39,380 nt of DNA from Streptomyces indicus (GCF_900100315.1 NZ_FNFF01000028.1:1-39380); one strand, 5' to 3'. Counted from the stretch's first letter, positions 16,995 through 23,798 are shown. A program made the numbers and translations. Notes: generated by a model not told the origin, from the letters alone.

Positions 16995-17208
16995 GGTTCG
17001 GTGTCCTCGTCCTGGTCGTCCTCGTCGGGGCCGTGCTCGATCACGTCGGCCACGGCTCGGAGGAACGCGGCGAGGTCGTGTCGGTAGTGGTCGCCGCCGG
17101 TGGTGAGGTCGCCGAGGTGTACCTCGCTGTCGCCGACGCGCAGGTGTACGGGCGTCGGGGTGGGGGTGGGTACCTCGGGGGTGGGGTGTGCGCGGGGGGT
17201 GTGGTCAT
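16991..17208 (-). CDS. Small acidic-tailed protein with an apparent frame break in a C6 run
   Basis: The downstream frame ends 'D-L-A-A-F-L-R-A-V-A-D-V-I-E-H-G-P-D-E-D-D-Q-D-E-D-T-E-P' and overlaps the HNH start, so it is clearly coding, but it has no in-frame start. The only well-placed ATG (17208) overlaps the previous stop (ATGA) and reads a different frame. The two differ by -1 and can be joined in the run of six C (plus-strand G at 17194-17199), giving about 72 residues with a Thr/Pro-rich N-terminus. Causes could be a real indel, a one-base assembly error or frameshifting at the C run. The function is unknown. Confidence 0.5.
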
Positions 17209-17465
17209 GGGGTGGGGTCCTCGTCGTCGAGGCCGGGGTCGTCGTCCTGGTCGGCGAGGTCGGTCTGTGAGTCGAGGGCGACGCCGTCGAGGTCGAGGTG
17301 CCGGCCGAACCCGAACGAGCTGCTGCCCGAGTTCGGTTCGGTGGGGAGTGCGGCGTACAGGCGGCGTGCGGTGCGCTCGATCTGTCGCAGCAGTGCGGGG
17401 TCGTCGGCGGTGCCGTCGGTTCTGATCTCGACCTCGCGGTGTCCGTCGGTGAGGCGTACGCGCAT
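17205..17465 (-). CDS. Hypothetical protein, first gene of the late operon
   Basis: An 86-residue protein starting MRVRLTDGHREVEIRTDG, followed by a helical stretch 'A-L-L-R-Q-I-E-R-T-A-R-R-L-Y-A-A-L', a Gly/Ser/Phe-rich joint and an acidic tail 'D-L-A-D-Q-D-D-D-P-G-L-D-D-E-D'. It is the most upstream minus-strand gene of the late cluster, next to the structured intergenic region. The 4-base overlap with the next small gene implies coupling. No recognised family. Confidence 0.55.
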   Translation of the reverse strand: MRVRLTDGHREVEIRTDGTADDPALLRQIERTARRLYAALPTEPNSGSSSFGFGRHLDLDGVALDSQTDLADQDDDPGLDDEDPTP

Positions 17466-17497
17466 CGGGGCGTGCCTCCCGTCGGGTGGGTTGTGCC

Positions 17498-17595
17498 GCG
17501 CAGGGCGGGCAGCAGCACCCGCCATTTGTTCTCGTAGGTTCCGCCCTGCGCGGGGTGTGGGGCCGCCGCCCCTCGGGGGGACGTGGGGCGGCGGC
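17498..17595. repeat. Two adjacent perfect 11-bp inverted repeats
   Basis: The first hairpin has arms 17498-17508/17542-17552 with a 33-base loop. The second has arms 17563-17573/17585-17595 with an 11-base loop. Both lie in the 5' untranslated stretch of the late operon on the minus strand, so they could be RNA structures or terminase recognition elements. Confidence 0.6.
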
Positions 17596-17647
17596 GGTAC
17601 CGGCCGGGGATCGTGGGGAGCTCGGCCGGGGTGTGTGGGTATGAGGA

Positions 17648-17678
17648 AACCCCCGGGCGGTGATCGCTCTCGGGGGTT
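17648..17678. terminator. Terminator-like inverted repeat
   Basis: AACCCCCG (17648-17655) and CGGGGGTT (17671-17678) form an 8-bp stem. Read on the minus strand, the stem is followed by TTTCCTC, which would end transcripts entering the late operon from the right or serve as an anti-termination target. Confidence 0.45.
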
Positions 17679-17804
17679 CGGTGCTGCCCTGCGGCGGGGT
17701 CTCGGGCGGGGCCCGGCGGTGCCGGTTCGGTTTCTGGGCAGCCGTTGTCTGCCGTCCCAAGGTGCGACATGTGACTGTCGATCGTCAAGCCGGGTGGGTG
17801 GCAG

Positions 17805-17851
17805 AGAGAGAGCTCGTCGCGCGCGCATCACTACCGGTAGTAGCTCTCTCT
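17805..17851. promoter_or_regulatory. Nested palindrome, candidate operator
   Basis: A perfect 12-bp palindrome ACTACCGGTAGT (17830-17841) directly abuts one arm of a larger inverted repeat (AGAGAGAGCT at 17805-17814, AGCTCTCTCT at 17842-17851). The arrangement suggests binding of a dimeric regulator or of terminase upstream of the late operon. Confidence 0.45.
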
Positions 17852-18279
17852 ACCGCCACCACAAGGGGGTGGGGAGGGGAGGGGAACGCGCGCGCGTGAG
17901 GTCCCGAGGGTGTCCCCCGGGGACAGATCGCGTTGACCTGCGGGAACAGATTTTTTCGGCCTATCTTTTGCGCGCAAAACGTCTGCGATTCGTCGACGAT
18001 TCTCCGTCGAAACGCTCGCGGATCTCTCGTCGGCTGCTCGCCGCCCCGCACCTCGGTCACGCACCGTGAGCACGGAAACGACCCGCCGCGGCCGTACGGC
18101 GGGGCAAAATCCTTTGCCGAGACTTTACCGATGGGGTGGGGGTGCGACACGAGCGGCCCCTTCCGTACGCCCCGGCAGGCGTCCGTGGGTCTCGCGGCCC
18201 GTGGTTGATCTTGCTTCGCGTAAAGGGCCGTTTGCGAGAAAAAGCGGTCCGGCCGGTGGCGGCGCGCGATCCTGGAGGT

Positions 18280-18597
18280 ATGGAGATCGAGGTTCTGGTT
18301 GTGCCGGACTGCCCGAACGAGAAGGTGGCCGCCGACCGGCTGCGGCAGGCGCTGGATGACGTCGGGCTGCGCGCGGTCGGCTTCACCGTCCGCGTGGTCG
18401 CCGACCATGCCGAGGCGGAGCGGATCGGCTTCACTGGCTCACCGACCATCCGGATCGGGGGGAGCGATCCGTTCGCCGAGGAGGGACGGGCGCCGGGGCT
18501 GGCGTGCCGGGTCTACCGCACACCGGACGGCCTGGCCGGCGCCCCCGCGCTCGGCGACCTGCGGCGGGCGCTGAGGACTGCCGCGGGATGGGACTGA
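18280..18597 (+). CDS. Thioredoxin-like 'DF family (seleno)protein'-type metal-associated protein
   Basis: A 105-residue protein starting MEIEVLVVPDCPNEKVAADR, with GGAGG just before the ATG. The motif V-P-D-C-P-N after the first strand, the central 'G-S-P-T-I-R-I-G-G-S-D-P-F-A', and the C-terminal 'A-C-R-V-Y-R-T-P-D-G-L-A-G-A-P' are the hallmark of the small thioredoxin-fold family named DF family (seleno)protein, often sitting beside mercury or other metal resistance genes in actinobacteria. The active site has a single Cys (C11) rather than CxxC, with another Cys in A-C-R-V-Y; no in-frame TGA (selenocysteine) is present. The gene converges on lspA with 3 bases between stops. Confidence 0.75.
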   Translation: MEIEVLVVPDCPNEKVAADRLRQALDDVGLRAVGFTVRVVADHAEAERIGFTGSPTIRIGGSDPFAEEGRAPGLACRVYRTPDGLAGAPALGDLRRALRTAAGWD

Positions 18598-18600
18598 CGG

Positions 18601-19104
18601 CTACGTCTGTGCGGGCTGCGGACGGTCAGCACGCCAGGAGAGGGCCACCAGGAGCAGCCCGCCGCAGACGATGAAGACGTCGGCGAGGTTGAAGGTGGGC
18701 CACCAGCCGGTGTGCAGGTAGTCGGTGACTCGTCCGTCCGGGGCGCGGTCGATGAGGTTGGCCACGGCTCCGCCGAGGACGACGGCCAGTGCACCGCCCC
18801 ACAGGCGGGACGCCTTCGGCGCGGTGCGCCACAGGGCGGCCGCGACCGCGAGGGTGATGAGCCCGGTGACGGCGACGACGGTCCAGGCGGGGGCGTGGGC
18901 GGCGAAGGAGAACGCGACCCCGGTGTTGAAGGCGAGCTGGAGGTCGAGCGGGCCGCCCTCGGTCGGAGAGCCGGGCAGGGTCTGCTCGGCCCACGCTTTG
19001 AGGCCGAGGTCGGCGACGGCGAGAGCGGCGGCCAGGGCCAGCAGCCCGGCCCGGCGCTTGAGGGCGCCGGACCGGGCTACGCCCGTGGTGGTGGGGGCGG
19101 TCAC
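18601..19104 (-). CDS. lspA: Lipoprotein signal peptidase (signal peptidase II)
   Basis: A 167-residue integral membrane aspartyl protease that removes signal peptides from diacylglyceryl prolipoproteins. The conserved boxes are present: N60-T-G-V-A-F65, G-G-A-V-A-N-L-I-D119-R, and F-N-L-A-D142, with the two catalytic Asp at about 119 and 142. There are four predicted membrane segments. The GTG start overlaps the CDF transporter stop (GTGA). LspA homologues co-encoded with metal transporters are known from lead and cadmium resistance operons (for example PbrC), so this is likely the cassette copy rather than the housekeeping one. Confidence 0.93.
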   Translation of the reverse strand: MTAPTTTGVARSGALKRRAGLLALAAALAVADLGLKAWAEQTLPGSPTEGGPLDLQLAFNTGVAFSFAAHAPAWTVVAVTGLITLAVAAALWRTAPKASRLWGGALAVVLGGAVANLIDRAPDGRVTDYLHTGWWPTFNLADVFIVCGGLLLVALSWRADRPQPAQT

Positions 19105-19805
19105 TTGCAGCCGTCCGAGCAGGAGGACGCCTCGCCGGAGGCGGCGGGCTTGTCGTCCTCACAGCCGTCGTCGCAGACGAGTTCGCCTTCCCAGGCTTCC
19201 TTGCCCTCCATGATGGCGAAGGCTGCGATGACGAATCCGGCGACCGGGTCGAGCCAGGTCCAGCCGAACGCGGCGAACGCGAGCAGGCCGGCGAAGGTGG
19301 ACACGCTCAGCCAGGCGCACAGCTTGGTCTCGGCGGCGTCCGCGACGACCAGGCGGGAGTTCATCTCCAGTCCGGCCTTGCGCTTGGCCCGCGCCAGCCA
19401 CGGCATGATCACGATGGAGACGCCGGTCAGGACGATGCCGACCAGCGAGGTGTCGGGCTTCTCGCCGCTGAACAGGTCGCGGATGCCTTCGACGGTGACG
19501 TACGCGGCGAGCGCGAAGAAGGTGAGGGCGATGAACTTCAGCGCGCGGCGTTCCTTGGCCTCGTCCGGCTCGCCGCCCTTGATCTCCGCCAGCAACCGCG
19601 TCAGCACCACCACCGCGGCGGCGACCTCAATGGAGGAGTCGATGCCGAAACCGACCAGCGAGACCGCCCCGGCGACCGCGCCGGCCGAGATCGCGATGAT
19701 CCCCTCGATCACGTTGTAGCCGATGGTGAACTTCGCGTACCGCACGGCGCGGTGCGCGGCCGGCCCCGTGACATCCGGCGTGGCGGCGGTGGGGGTGGTG
19801 CTCAT
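19101..19805 (-). CDS. Cation diffusion facilitator (CDF) heavy-metal transporter
   Basis: A 234-residue membrane protein with about five to six hydrophobic segments. Metal-site candidates are D56-S-S-I-E60 in TM2 and D156-A-A-E-T-K-L-C163 in TM5, matching the paired acidic positions of CDF metal sites; the Cys near the TM5 site suggests a softer metal than zinc. The cytoplasmic end is a short Cys/Asp tail, C-D-D-G-C-E-D-D...S-C-S-D-G-C-K, instead of the usual C-terminal CDF domain. It is the middle gene of the sensor-transporter-lspA operon, starting on the stop of the sensor gene (ATGA overlap). The predicted role is efflux of Cd(II)/Pb(II)/Zn(II). Confidence 0.88.
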   Translation of the reverse strand: MSTTPTAATPDVTGPAAHRAVRYAKFTIGYNVIEGIIAISAGAVAGAVSLVGFGIDSSIEVAAAVVVLTRLLAEIKGGEPDEAKERRALKFIALTFFALAAYVTVEGIRDLFSGEKPDTSLVGIVLTGVSIVIMPWLARAKRKAGLEMNSRLVVADAAETKLCAWLSVSTFAGLLAFAAFGWTWLDPVAGFVIAAFAIMEGKEAWEGELVCDDGCEDDKPAASGEASSCSDGCK

Positions 19806-20188
19806 CGGGCGGACTCCTCAGCGGCAGGGGTGGTTCCGTAGGTGGGGCACAGGTCGACGGCCTCGCCGGTCGCGGCGAGCACCTGCTCGGCGGCGGCCAG
19901 CAGGTCCAGCAGCTCGGGGTGCGCCAGCGCATGCAGAGTGGCCCGCCCTTGTGGCCGGGAGGTGATCAGCCCGCAGTCGCGCAGGCAGGCCAGGTGCGCC
20001 GAGACCGTGGACTGCGCCAGCCCCACGCAGGCGACCAGGTCCGTCACCCGCGCCTCGCCCTCGGCGAGCCGCCGCAGGATCGCCAGCCGGGCCGGGTCGC
20101 CCAGCGAGCGGAACAGGGCCACCGCCGCCGACGGCGTCCCGCACGAGGAGGTGGCCGTCGGTGCGGCCTCCGTGCTATTCATCGTCAT
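19802..20188 (-). CDS. ArsR/SmtB-family metal sensor repressor, CmtR type
   Basis: A 128-residue winged-helix repressor starting MTMNSTEAAPTATSS. A second ATG lies at 20182. The recognition helix reads 'A-Q-S-T-V-S-A-H-L-A-C68-L-R-D-C72-G-L-I', with a C-terminal 'D-L-C114-P-T-Y-G'. The C-x3-C pair in the DNA-binding helix plus a Cys about 42 residues later matches the Cd/Pb site known for mycobacterial CmtR (Cys57, Cys61, Cys102). It is the first gene of the operon with the CDF transporter and lspA. A partial dyad upstream (20198-20224) is the likely operator, shared with the divergent methyltransferase gene. The longer frame to 21061 is antisense to the methyltransferase and rejected. Confidence 0.88.
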   Translation of the reverse strand: MTMNSTEAAPTATSSCGTPSAAVALFRSLGDPARLAILRRLAEGEARVTDLVACVGLAQSTVSAHLACLRDCGLITSRPQGRATLHALAHPELLDLLAAAEQVLAATGEAVDLCPTYGTTPAAEESAR

Positions 20189-20197
20189 AGGGCGATG

Positions 20198-20224
20198 ATA
20201 GCTGTCGTTGCCGATGTCATCTAT
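20198..20224. promoter_or_regulatory. Candidate operator of the CmtR-type sensor
   Basis: An imperfect dyad of 13 + 1 + 13 bases centred on 20211. Arms ATAGCTGTCGTTG and ATAGATGACATCG (second read on the other strand) match at 9 of 13 positions. It lies 10 bases upstream of the sensor start and 13 bases upstream of the divergent methyltransferase start, so one bound dimer could repress both operons. Confidence 0.5.
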
Positions 20225-20236
20225 AGGGGTCGCATC

Positions 20237-20866
20237 ATGCTGATGAACCGGACCGAGAAGGCGGCGGTCGACAATCCTGCCCGCCGCGCGCTGCAACGCT
20301 TCTACGAGGTCCCGGCCCTGCTGCGGCTGGCCGGCGGCCCGCTGCCGCCCGGCGCGAGGGCGGTGGAGGTCGGCTGCGGCTCCGGCTACGGCACGCGCAT
20401 GATCCTGGACCGCTTCCGCGCCGCGAAGGTCGACGCGCTCGACCTCGACCCCGCCATGGTGATCAAGGCCCGGCGCCGTCTCACGGACCGGCCCGGCCGG
20501 GTCCGCCTGGCCGTGGGCGACGCCACCGACCTCAAGGCCGCGTTCGGCGCCGAGGGCGGCACCTACGACGCGGCGTTCGACTTCGCGATCATCCACCACA
20601 TCCCCGACTGGCGATCCGCCGTCGCGGAGATCGCCCGCGTGCTGAAGCCGGGCGGGGTGTTCGTCTTCGACGAAGTCACCGCCCACGCCCTGGCCCGCCC
20701 CTCCTACCGCAAGCTGTTCGAGCACCCGGAGCACGACCGGTTCACCGCGCAGGAGTTCCTCGCGGAACTGCCGCGTCACGGCCTGGCGGTGACGGGCGCG
20801 TTCACCCGCATCAGCGGCGACTACCTGCTCGGGGCTGCCCGCAAGCAGGCCCCGGACCGGGGGTGA
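20237..20866 (+). CDS. Class I SAM-dependent methyltransferase
   Basis: A 209-residue protein starting MLMNRTEKAAVDNPARRA; a second ATG is two codons in. The SAM-binding motif I is V-E-V-G-C-G-S-G-Y-G near residue 48, with acidic motif II in D-A-L-D-L-D, motif III-like 'V-G-D-A-T-D-L', and a post-I 'L-K-P-G-G-V-F-V-F-D-E' as in Methyltransf_11 proteins. It is divergent from the metal sensor operon and overlaps the next gene (GTGA). The substrate is unknown. Co-location with metal efflux genes suggests modification of a lipid, quinone-like or metal-related substrate, but this is inference. Confidence 0.82.
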   Translation: MLMNRTEKAAVDNPARRALQRFYEVPALLRLAGGPLPPGARAVEVGCGSGYGTRMILDRFRAAKVDALDLDPAMVIKARRRLTDRPGRVRLAVGDATDLKAAFGAEGGTYDAAFDFAIIHHIPDWRSAVAEIARVLKPGGVFVFDEVTAHALARPSYRKLFEHPEHDRFTAQEFLAELPRHGLAVTGAFTRISGDYLLGAARKQAPDRG

Positions 20867-21486
20867 GGGCGATGGCCGCCTGGGCGCTGGTGCTGTTCGG
20901 TGTGTTCCTGCTGTTGGACGGCGGCGTGCGGATCGCCGTCCAACAGCGCCGGACCGGGGAGAGCGGAGTGCGGCGCCCGGCGGGGGTCTTCCACTGGTGC
21001 GCACGGCTGGCCAGCGCGCTCGGCGGTCTCGCCGCCGGCGTCGCGGCCCCGGCCGGGGCATTGGCCGGGCTCGGTCCGCTGCCCGGCCTGGACCGGCCCG
21101 CCCTGCGCGTGGCCGGGGTGGTGCTGGCCGCCGTGAGCATCGCGGCGGTCTTCGCCTGCCAGCTGGCCATGGGCGCCTCGTGGCGGACCACCGTCGACCC
21201 CGCCGAGCGCCCGGCGCTGGTCACATCGGGGCCGTTTTCGCTGGTGCGCAACCCCATCTACACCGCACTGACCGCGATGACCGCCGGGCTGGCCCTCGCC
21301 GTACCCAACGCCATCTCCGTGGCGGGCCTGGCCGCCATGGCCATCGGCAACGAGCTCCAGGTCCGCCGGATCGAAGAGCCCTATCTCAAGCGCATCCACG
21401 GTGATGCCTGGCAGGAGTACGCCGCCCGCACCGGCCGCTTTGTGCCCGGCCTCGGCCGCCTGCGTCGGACCGCTGCCAGCAGTTAG
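20863..21486 (+). CDS. Isoprenylcysteine carboxyl methyltransferase-like membrane protein
   Basis: A 207-residue protein, GTG start overlapping the previous stop, with about five membrane segments. The C-terminal half carries the ICMT/PEMT signature: 'L-V-T-S-G-P-F-S-L-V-R-N-P-I-Y-T-A-L', then 'G-N-E-L-Q-V-R-R-I-E-E-P-Y-L', then 'W-Q-E-Y-A-A-R-T-G-R-F-V-P'. The R-N-P-x-Y and E-E-x-x-L parts form the SAM pocket in this fold. Bacterial members methylate unknown small lipophilic substrates and often sit in metal resistance loci. It forms a two-gene operon with the soluble methyltransferase and ends the cargo island. Confidence 0.85.
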   Translation: MRAMAAWALVLFGVFLLLDGGVRIAVQQRRTGESGVRRPAGVFHWCARLASALGGLAAGVAAPAGALAGLGPLPGLDRPALRVAGVVLAAVSIAAVFACQLAMGASWRTTVDPAERPALVTSGPFSLVRNPIYTALTAMTAGLALAVPNAISVAGLAAMAIGNELQVRRIEEPYLKRIHGDAWQEYAARTGRFVPGLGRLRRTAASS

Positions 21487-21720
21487 GACGCTGACTGTCC
21501 GGCGCGTGCATCGTCCGGGAGGCGCGGGCCGGTCACCTTAAGCACGCCCGTGCTGTCGGCCGAGGACAGCAGCCCGGCGACGCCAGAGGCTCCCCGTCCG
21601 AGCGCGCCGCCGATGCAGATCGTCGACCGCGCCGGGCGGAGCCGGGGGCAGCGGCGGCGCGGTCGGGATCGGTTCGCCGGCCGGGATGATCCGGGTCGGC
21701 GTGATCTCGTCAGGCGCCGG
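21483..21720 (-). pseudogene. Decayed C-terminal coding tail after the SpdB-like gene
   Basis: After the TAA of the SpdB-like gene the same frame continues with strong coding character (nearly all codons end in G or C), reading P-D-E-I-T-P-T-R-I-I-P-A-G-E-P-I and more proline-rich residues to about 21615. From there a frame shifted by one base is the coding-like one, ending 'K-V-T-G-P-R-L-P-D-D-A-R-A-G-Q-S-A-S' at 21483. This looks like a longer original protein broken by a nonsense codon and a one-base shift, next to the cargo edge. It could also be chance codon bias; no ribosome binding site is needed or seen. Confidence 0.4.
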
Positions 21721-22977
21721 TTAGAGGTACGGGCCGTGCGGTTCCGGCCGGGGCCGGGCAGGCTCGGCCGGCTTCGTCTTGCTGCGGTCACGTGAGTTGA
21801 CCGTGCGCACGTAGCCGTCGGTCACCGTGTCGAATCCGCGGCGGGTGAGCTGCGCCGCGATCTGCGTCGAGGTGAGGCGGGGCAGCGCATCACGGACGCG
21901 CCGCACCGCATCAGCCGCGGTGAGCTCGGCCCCGGCGAGGACGTCGTCGACGATCCGGTCGACCGGGTCGTTCGCGGGCTGCGGCTCGTCGGCGTCGGCG
22001 AACGCCCGCGGGGCGGGCGTCTTGGGCTGCGGCGCCGCAGGTGTTCGCGGTGCGGCGTTCTCAGTCGGCCGGGCGACGCCGAGCACGAGCTCGACGTCGA
22101 GCTCAGTCACGTTCTGACCGTACTGCCGCAGGACGTCGGCGAGTTCGGCCGGCGTGAGGTCGGGCCGCGACTCATGCACGACGCGGATCGCCTTCGTCGG
22201 GATCATGTCGGCGAACTCGGACGCGAGCAGCTCGCCCGCCTCGCGAGGGGCCGACCGCGGCTTGTCCTCGCTGCGCCCCTGCGGCGCGACGAGCTGCTGC
22301 GCGGTGGCGGCGGTCGATCCGTACACCGCGGCGTGATACGCCCGTGCGCCGTCGAGGCGCTGCACCTCGGCACTGATTGCGCGCTCAGCGGCGATCTCTT
22401 CGCGACGCTGCCGCAGCCATGCCCGCGGGCCCTCGCCGAGCGGCACGGCGAAGTGCCGCATCACGACGACCCACAGCCCCTTAGCGATCAGCGAGACAGC
22501 GCCGCCGACGCAGCCGATAACGAAGCTGCCGCGAATCCAGCCGTGCGCGACGATCGCGGCAACGGCGACCGCGAGGGCCCACCCGCCAGCGGTGCGGGCG
22601 CCCTTCGCGCGGGCCTGGTCGTAGCGGTCGAGCCATTCGATCGCGATGCACGTGATCCATGCCGCGTCGAACACGGCGGCCGCGCCGTAGGCGATCACGG
22701 AGATCACGACAGTGCCGAGCAGATCGCCGATGCTCGCGGTCGACCAGGCGACCGACAGGGCCGTGACGGCGACAGCGACCGAGGTGACGCCGACGAGCAG
22801 CGCCCGGTCGAAGTCGCGGGGCGGTACGGGCACGTAGACGTGATACGTCTCGGGCGTCTCGCGCGGCTCGCCGTTGATCACGGTCGTCACGGTCCGGGTG
22901 CGCTCTTCGAGCCGGTACCGGACACCGGGGATCGGCGGCGGCGTTTCAGCCGCCGACGGGTGGCTACGATTCTTCAC
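21721..22977 (-). CDS. SpdB-like four-TM membrane protein with helical DNA-binding-like C-terminus
   Basis: A 418-residue protein, GTG start with AAGGACAG upstream. Residues about 58-173 hold four membrane segments containing the recognisable 'L-S-V-A-W-S-T-A-S-I-G-D-L-L' and 'A-H-G-W-I-R-G-S-F' patterns of Streptomyces plasmid/ICE spread-type proteins (SpdB, sometimes annotated Sec31-like). The cytoplasmic part has two repeats of a short helical unit: 'L-T-P-A-E-L-A-D-V-L-R-Q-Y-G' and 'L-T-S-T-Q-I-A-A-Q-L-T-R-R-G', each followed by V-T-x-x-x-V. No transfer ATPase (TraB) or relaxase is nearby. The role in a phage is unknown; membrane anchoring of replication or superinfection effects are possibilities. 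Confidence 0.65.
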   Translation of the reverse strand: MKNRSHPSAAETPPPIPGVRYRLEERTRTVTTVINGEPRETPETYHVYVPVPPRDFDRALLVGVTSVAVAVTALSVAWSTASIGDLLGTVVISVIAYGAAAVFDAAWITCIAIEWLDRYDQARAKGARTAGGWALAVAVAAIVAHGWIRGSFVIGCVGGAVSLIAKGLWVVVMRHFAVPLGEGPRAWLRQRREEIAAERAISAEVQRLDGARAYHAAVYGSTAATAQQLVAPQGRSEDKPRSAPREAGELLASEFADMIPTKAIRVVHESRPDLTPAELADVLRQYGQNVTELDVELVLGVARPTENAAPRTPAAPQPKTPAPRAFADADEPQPANDPVDRIVDDVLAGAELTAADAVRRVRDALPRLTSTQIAAQLTRRGFDTVTDGYVRTVNSRDRSKTKPAEPARPRPEPHGPYL

Positions 22978-23075
22978 GGATCTCTGTCCTTGTCGCTCTT
23001 CGCGGGGTGAGGGGGTACGGGGTCCTACGCCCCCGCCGGTGCTGCAATCACCGGCCGGGGCCGCTTCGTTGGGAG

Positions 23076-23798
23076 CTAAGCGGCGTCGGGCGTCTCGTCG
23101 ACATACGCGGCCTTAGTCCTCCATGTGCCGCCGCACGTGCCGCAGCGCAGCAGCGAGTACAGCGACGGGGTGCGGCGTCCGCCGTTGAACGCCGAGTAAT
23201 TCGCCCGCCGGACCACGACCCGCCACGACGGGCGGTGCGCCCGGTCGCGGCACGTGGGGGTGTTGCCGGTGGGCTGCACGGCACGCGGCGCCCACAGGGA
23301 CTTGATCGCCTCGGCCGCCTCGTCGACCGAGGCGAAGAACCCGACAACGCCGTCGCGTCGCGCCGCACGCGGCGACCATACGGCGTATCGGCCGCGCGTC
23401 ATGGTCGGACCCTCGTCGTCGATCACGCCCGCGTGGTCGCGGTCACGCCACACGAGCGTGCGGCCATCCTTGTCGGCGTCGGGCAGCACGACGAACTCGC
23501 CCTCGGCAGCGTCCTGCACGGCCTGTGGAAGGGGTTCGTCCTCGTCGGCCGGGGCGGCGTCCGCGGTGAGCTCATCGAGCTTGGCGACGCAGCGCTCGCA
23601 GCGGCCCCCGACAGTGCTGTCGGCGAACTCGGCGGTCGACCAGCCGTCGTGACTGGTCGTGTAGCAGCGCGGCCGGACGTTCTTCCGGCACAGCGCGACC
23701 GGCTTACCGTCCGCGTCGAGGCGGAACGCGTGGAAGACGAACCCGCTGTGCGTCGTCGACCAGATACGCCCGTCGGTGTTGACCAGTGTCGTCGTCAT
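23076..23798 (-). CDS. Hypothetical Cys-rich protein under the twin-palindrome control region
   Basis: A 240-residue protein starting MTTTLVNTDGRIWSTTHSG; an in-frame ATG at 23831 would add 11 residues and cannot be excluded. Cys clusters suggest zinc binding: 'C-R-K-N-V-R-P-R-C-Y', 'G-G-R-C-E-R-C-V', and a C-terminal 'L-L-R-C-G-T-C-G-G-T-W'. No enzyme motif is recognised. It is the first gene left of the divergent control region at 23831-23905, so it may be regulated together with the RHH gene on the other strand. A 98-base gap separates its stop from the SpdB-like gene downstream. Confidence 0.55.
   Translation of the reverse strand: MTTTLVNTDGRIWSTTHSGFVFHAFRLDADGKPVALCRKNVRPRCYTTSHDGWSTAEFADSTVGGRCERCVAKLDELTADAAPADEDEPLPQAVQDAAEGEFVVLPDADKDGRTLVWRDRDHAGVIDDEGPTMTRGRYAVWSPRAARRDGVVGFFASVDEAAEAIKSLWAPRAVQPTGNTPTCRDRAHRPSWRVVVRRANYSAFNGGRRTPSLYSLLRCGTCGGTWRTKAAYVDETPDAA

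Larger units (their letters stand above)
17466..18279. other. Structured non-coding region between late genes and cargo
   Basis: No frame here looks coding. It carries several inverted repeats: 11 bp GCGCAGGGCGG (17498-17508) with CCGCCCTGCGC (17542-17552); 11 bp GCCGCCGCCCC (17563-17573) with GGGGCGGCGGC (17585-17595); AACCCCCG (17648-17655) with CGGGGGTT (17671-17678). A perfect palindrome ACTACCGGTAGT (17830-17841) is nested beside 10-bp arms at 17805-17814 and 17842-17851, and TTTTGCGCGCAAAA (17966-17979) is another. The stretch around 17940-18005 is notably AT-richer than its surroundings. The position upstream of HNH/terminase makes it the likely home of the cos site and the late promoter; neither is proven. 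Confidence 0.55.

Noticed and set aside
17785..18408. A 207-codon minus-strand frame across the structured region and DF gene
   Set aside because: It overlaps the well-supported thioredoxin-like gene and the palindromes, has no ribosome binding site and no recognisable fold.
18280..18597. Selenoprotein in the cargo
   Set aside because: The family name includes selenoproteins, but the motif here is V-P-D-C-P-N with an ordinary Cys codon and no in-frame TGA or selenocysteine element was seen.
21550..21795. An 81-codon plus-strand frame after the cargo
   Set aside because: No ribosome binding site, Arg-rich second half antisense to the SpdB-like gene; the minus-strand remnants explain the open frame better.
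21721..22977. The whole element as an integrative conjugative element (AICE)
   Set aside because: Despite the SpdB-like protein and tRNA-linked integrase, there is no TraB/FtsK-like translocase, and a full head and tail gene set is present, so it is a prophage.
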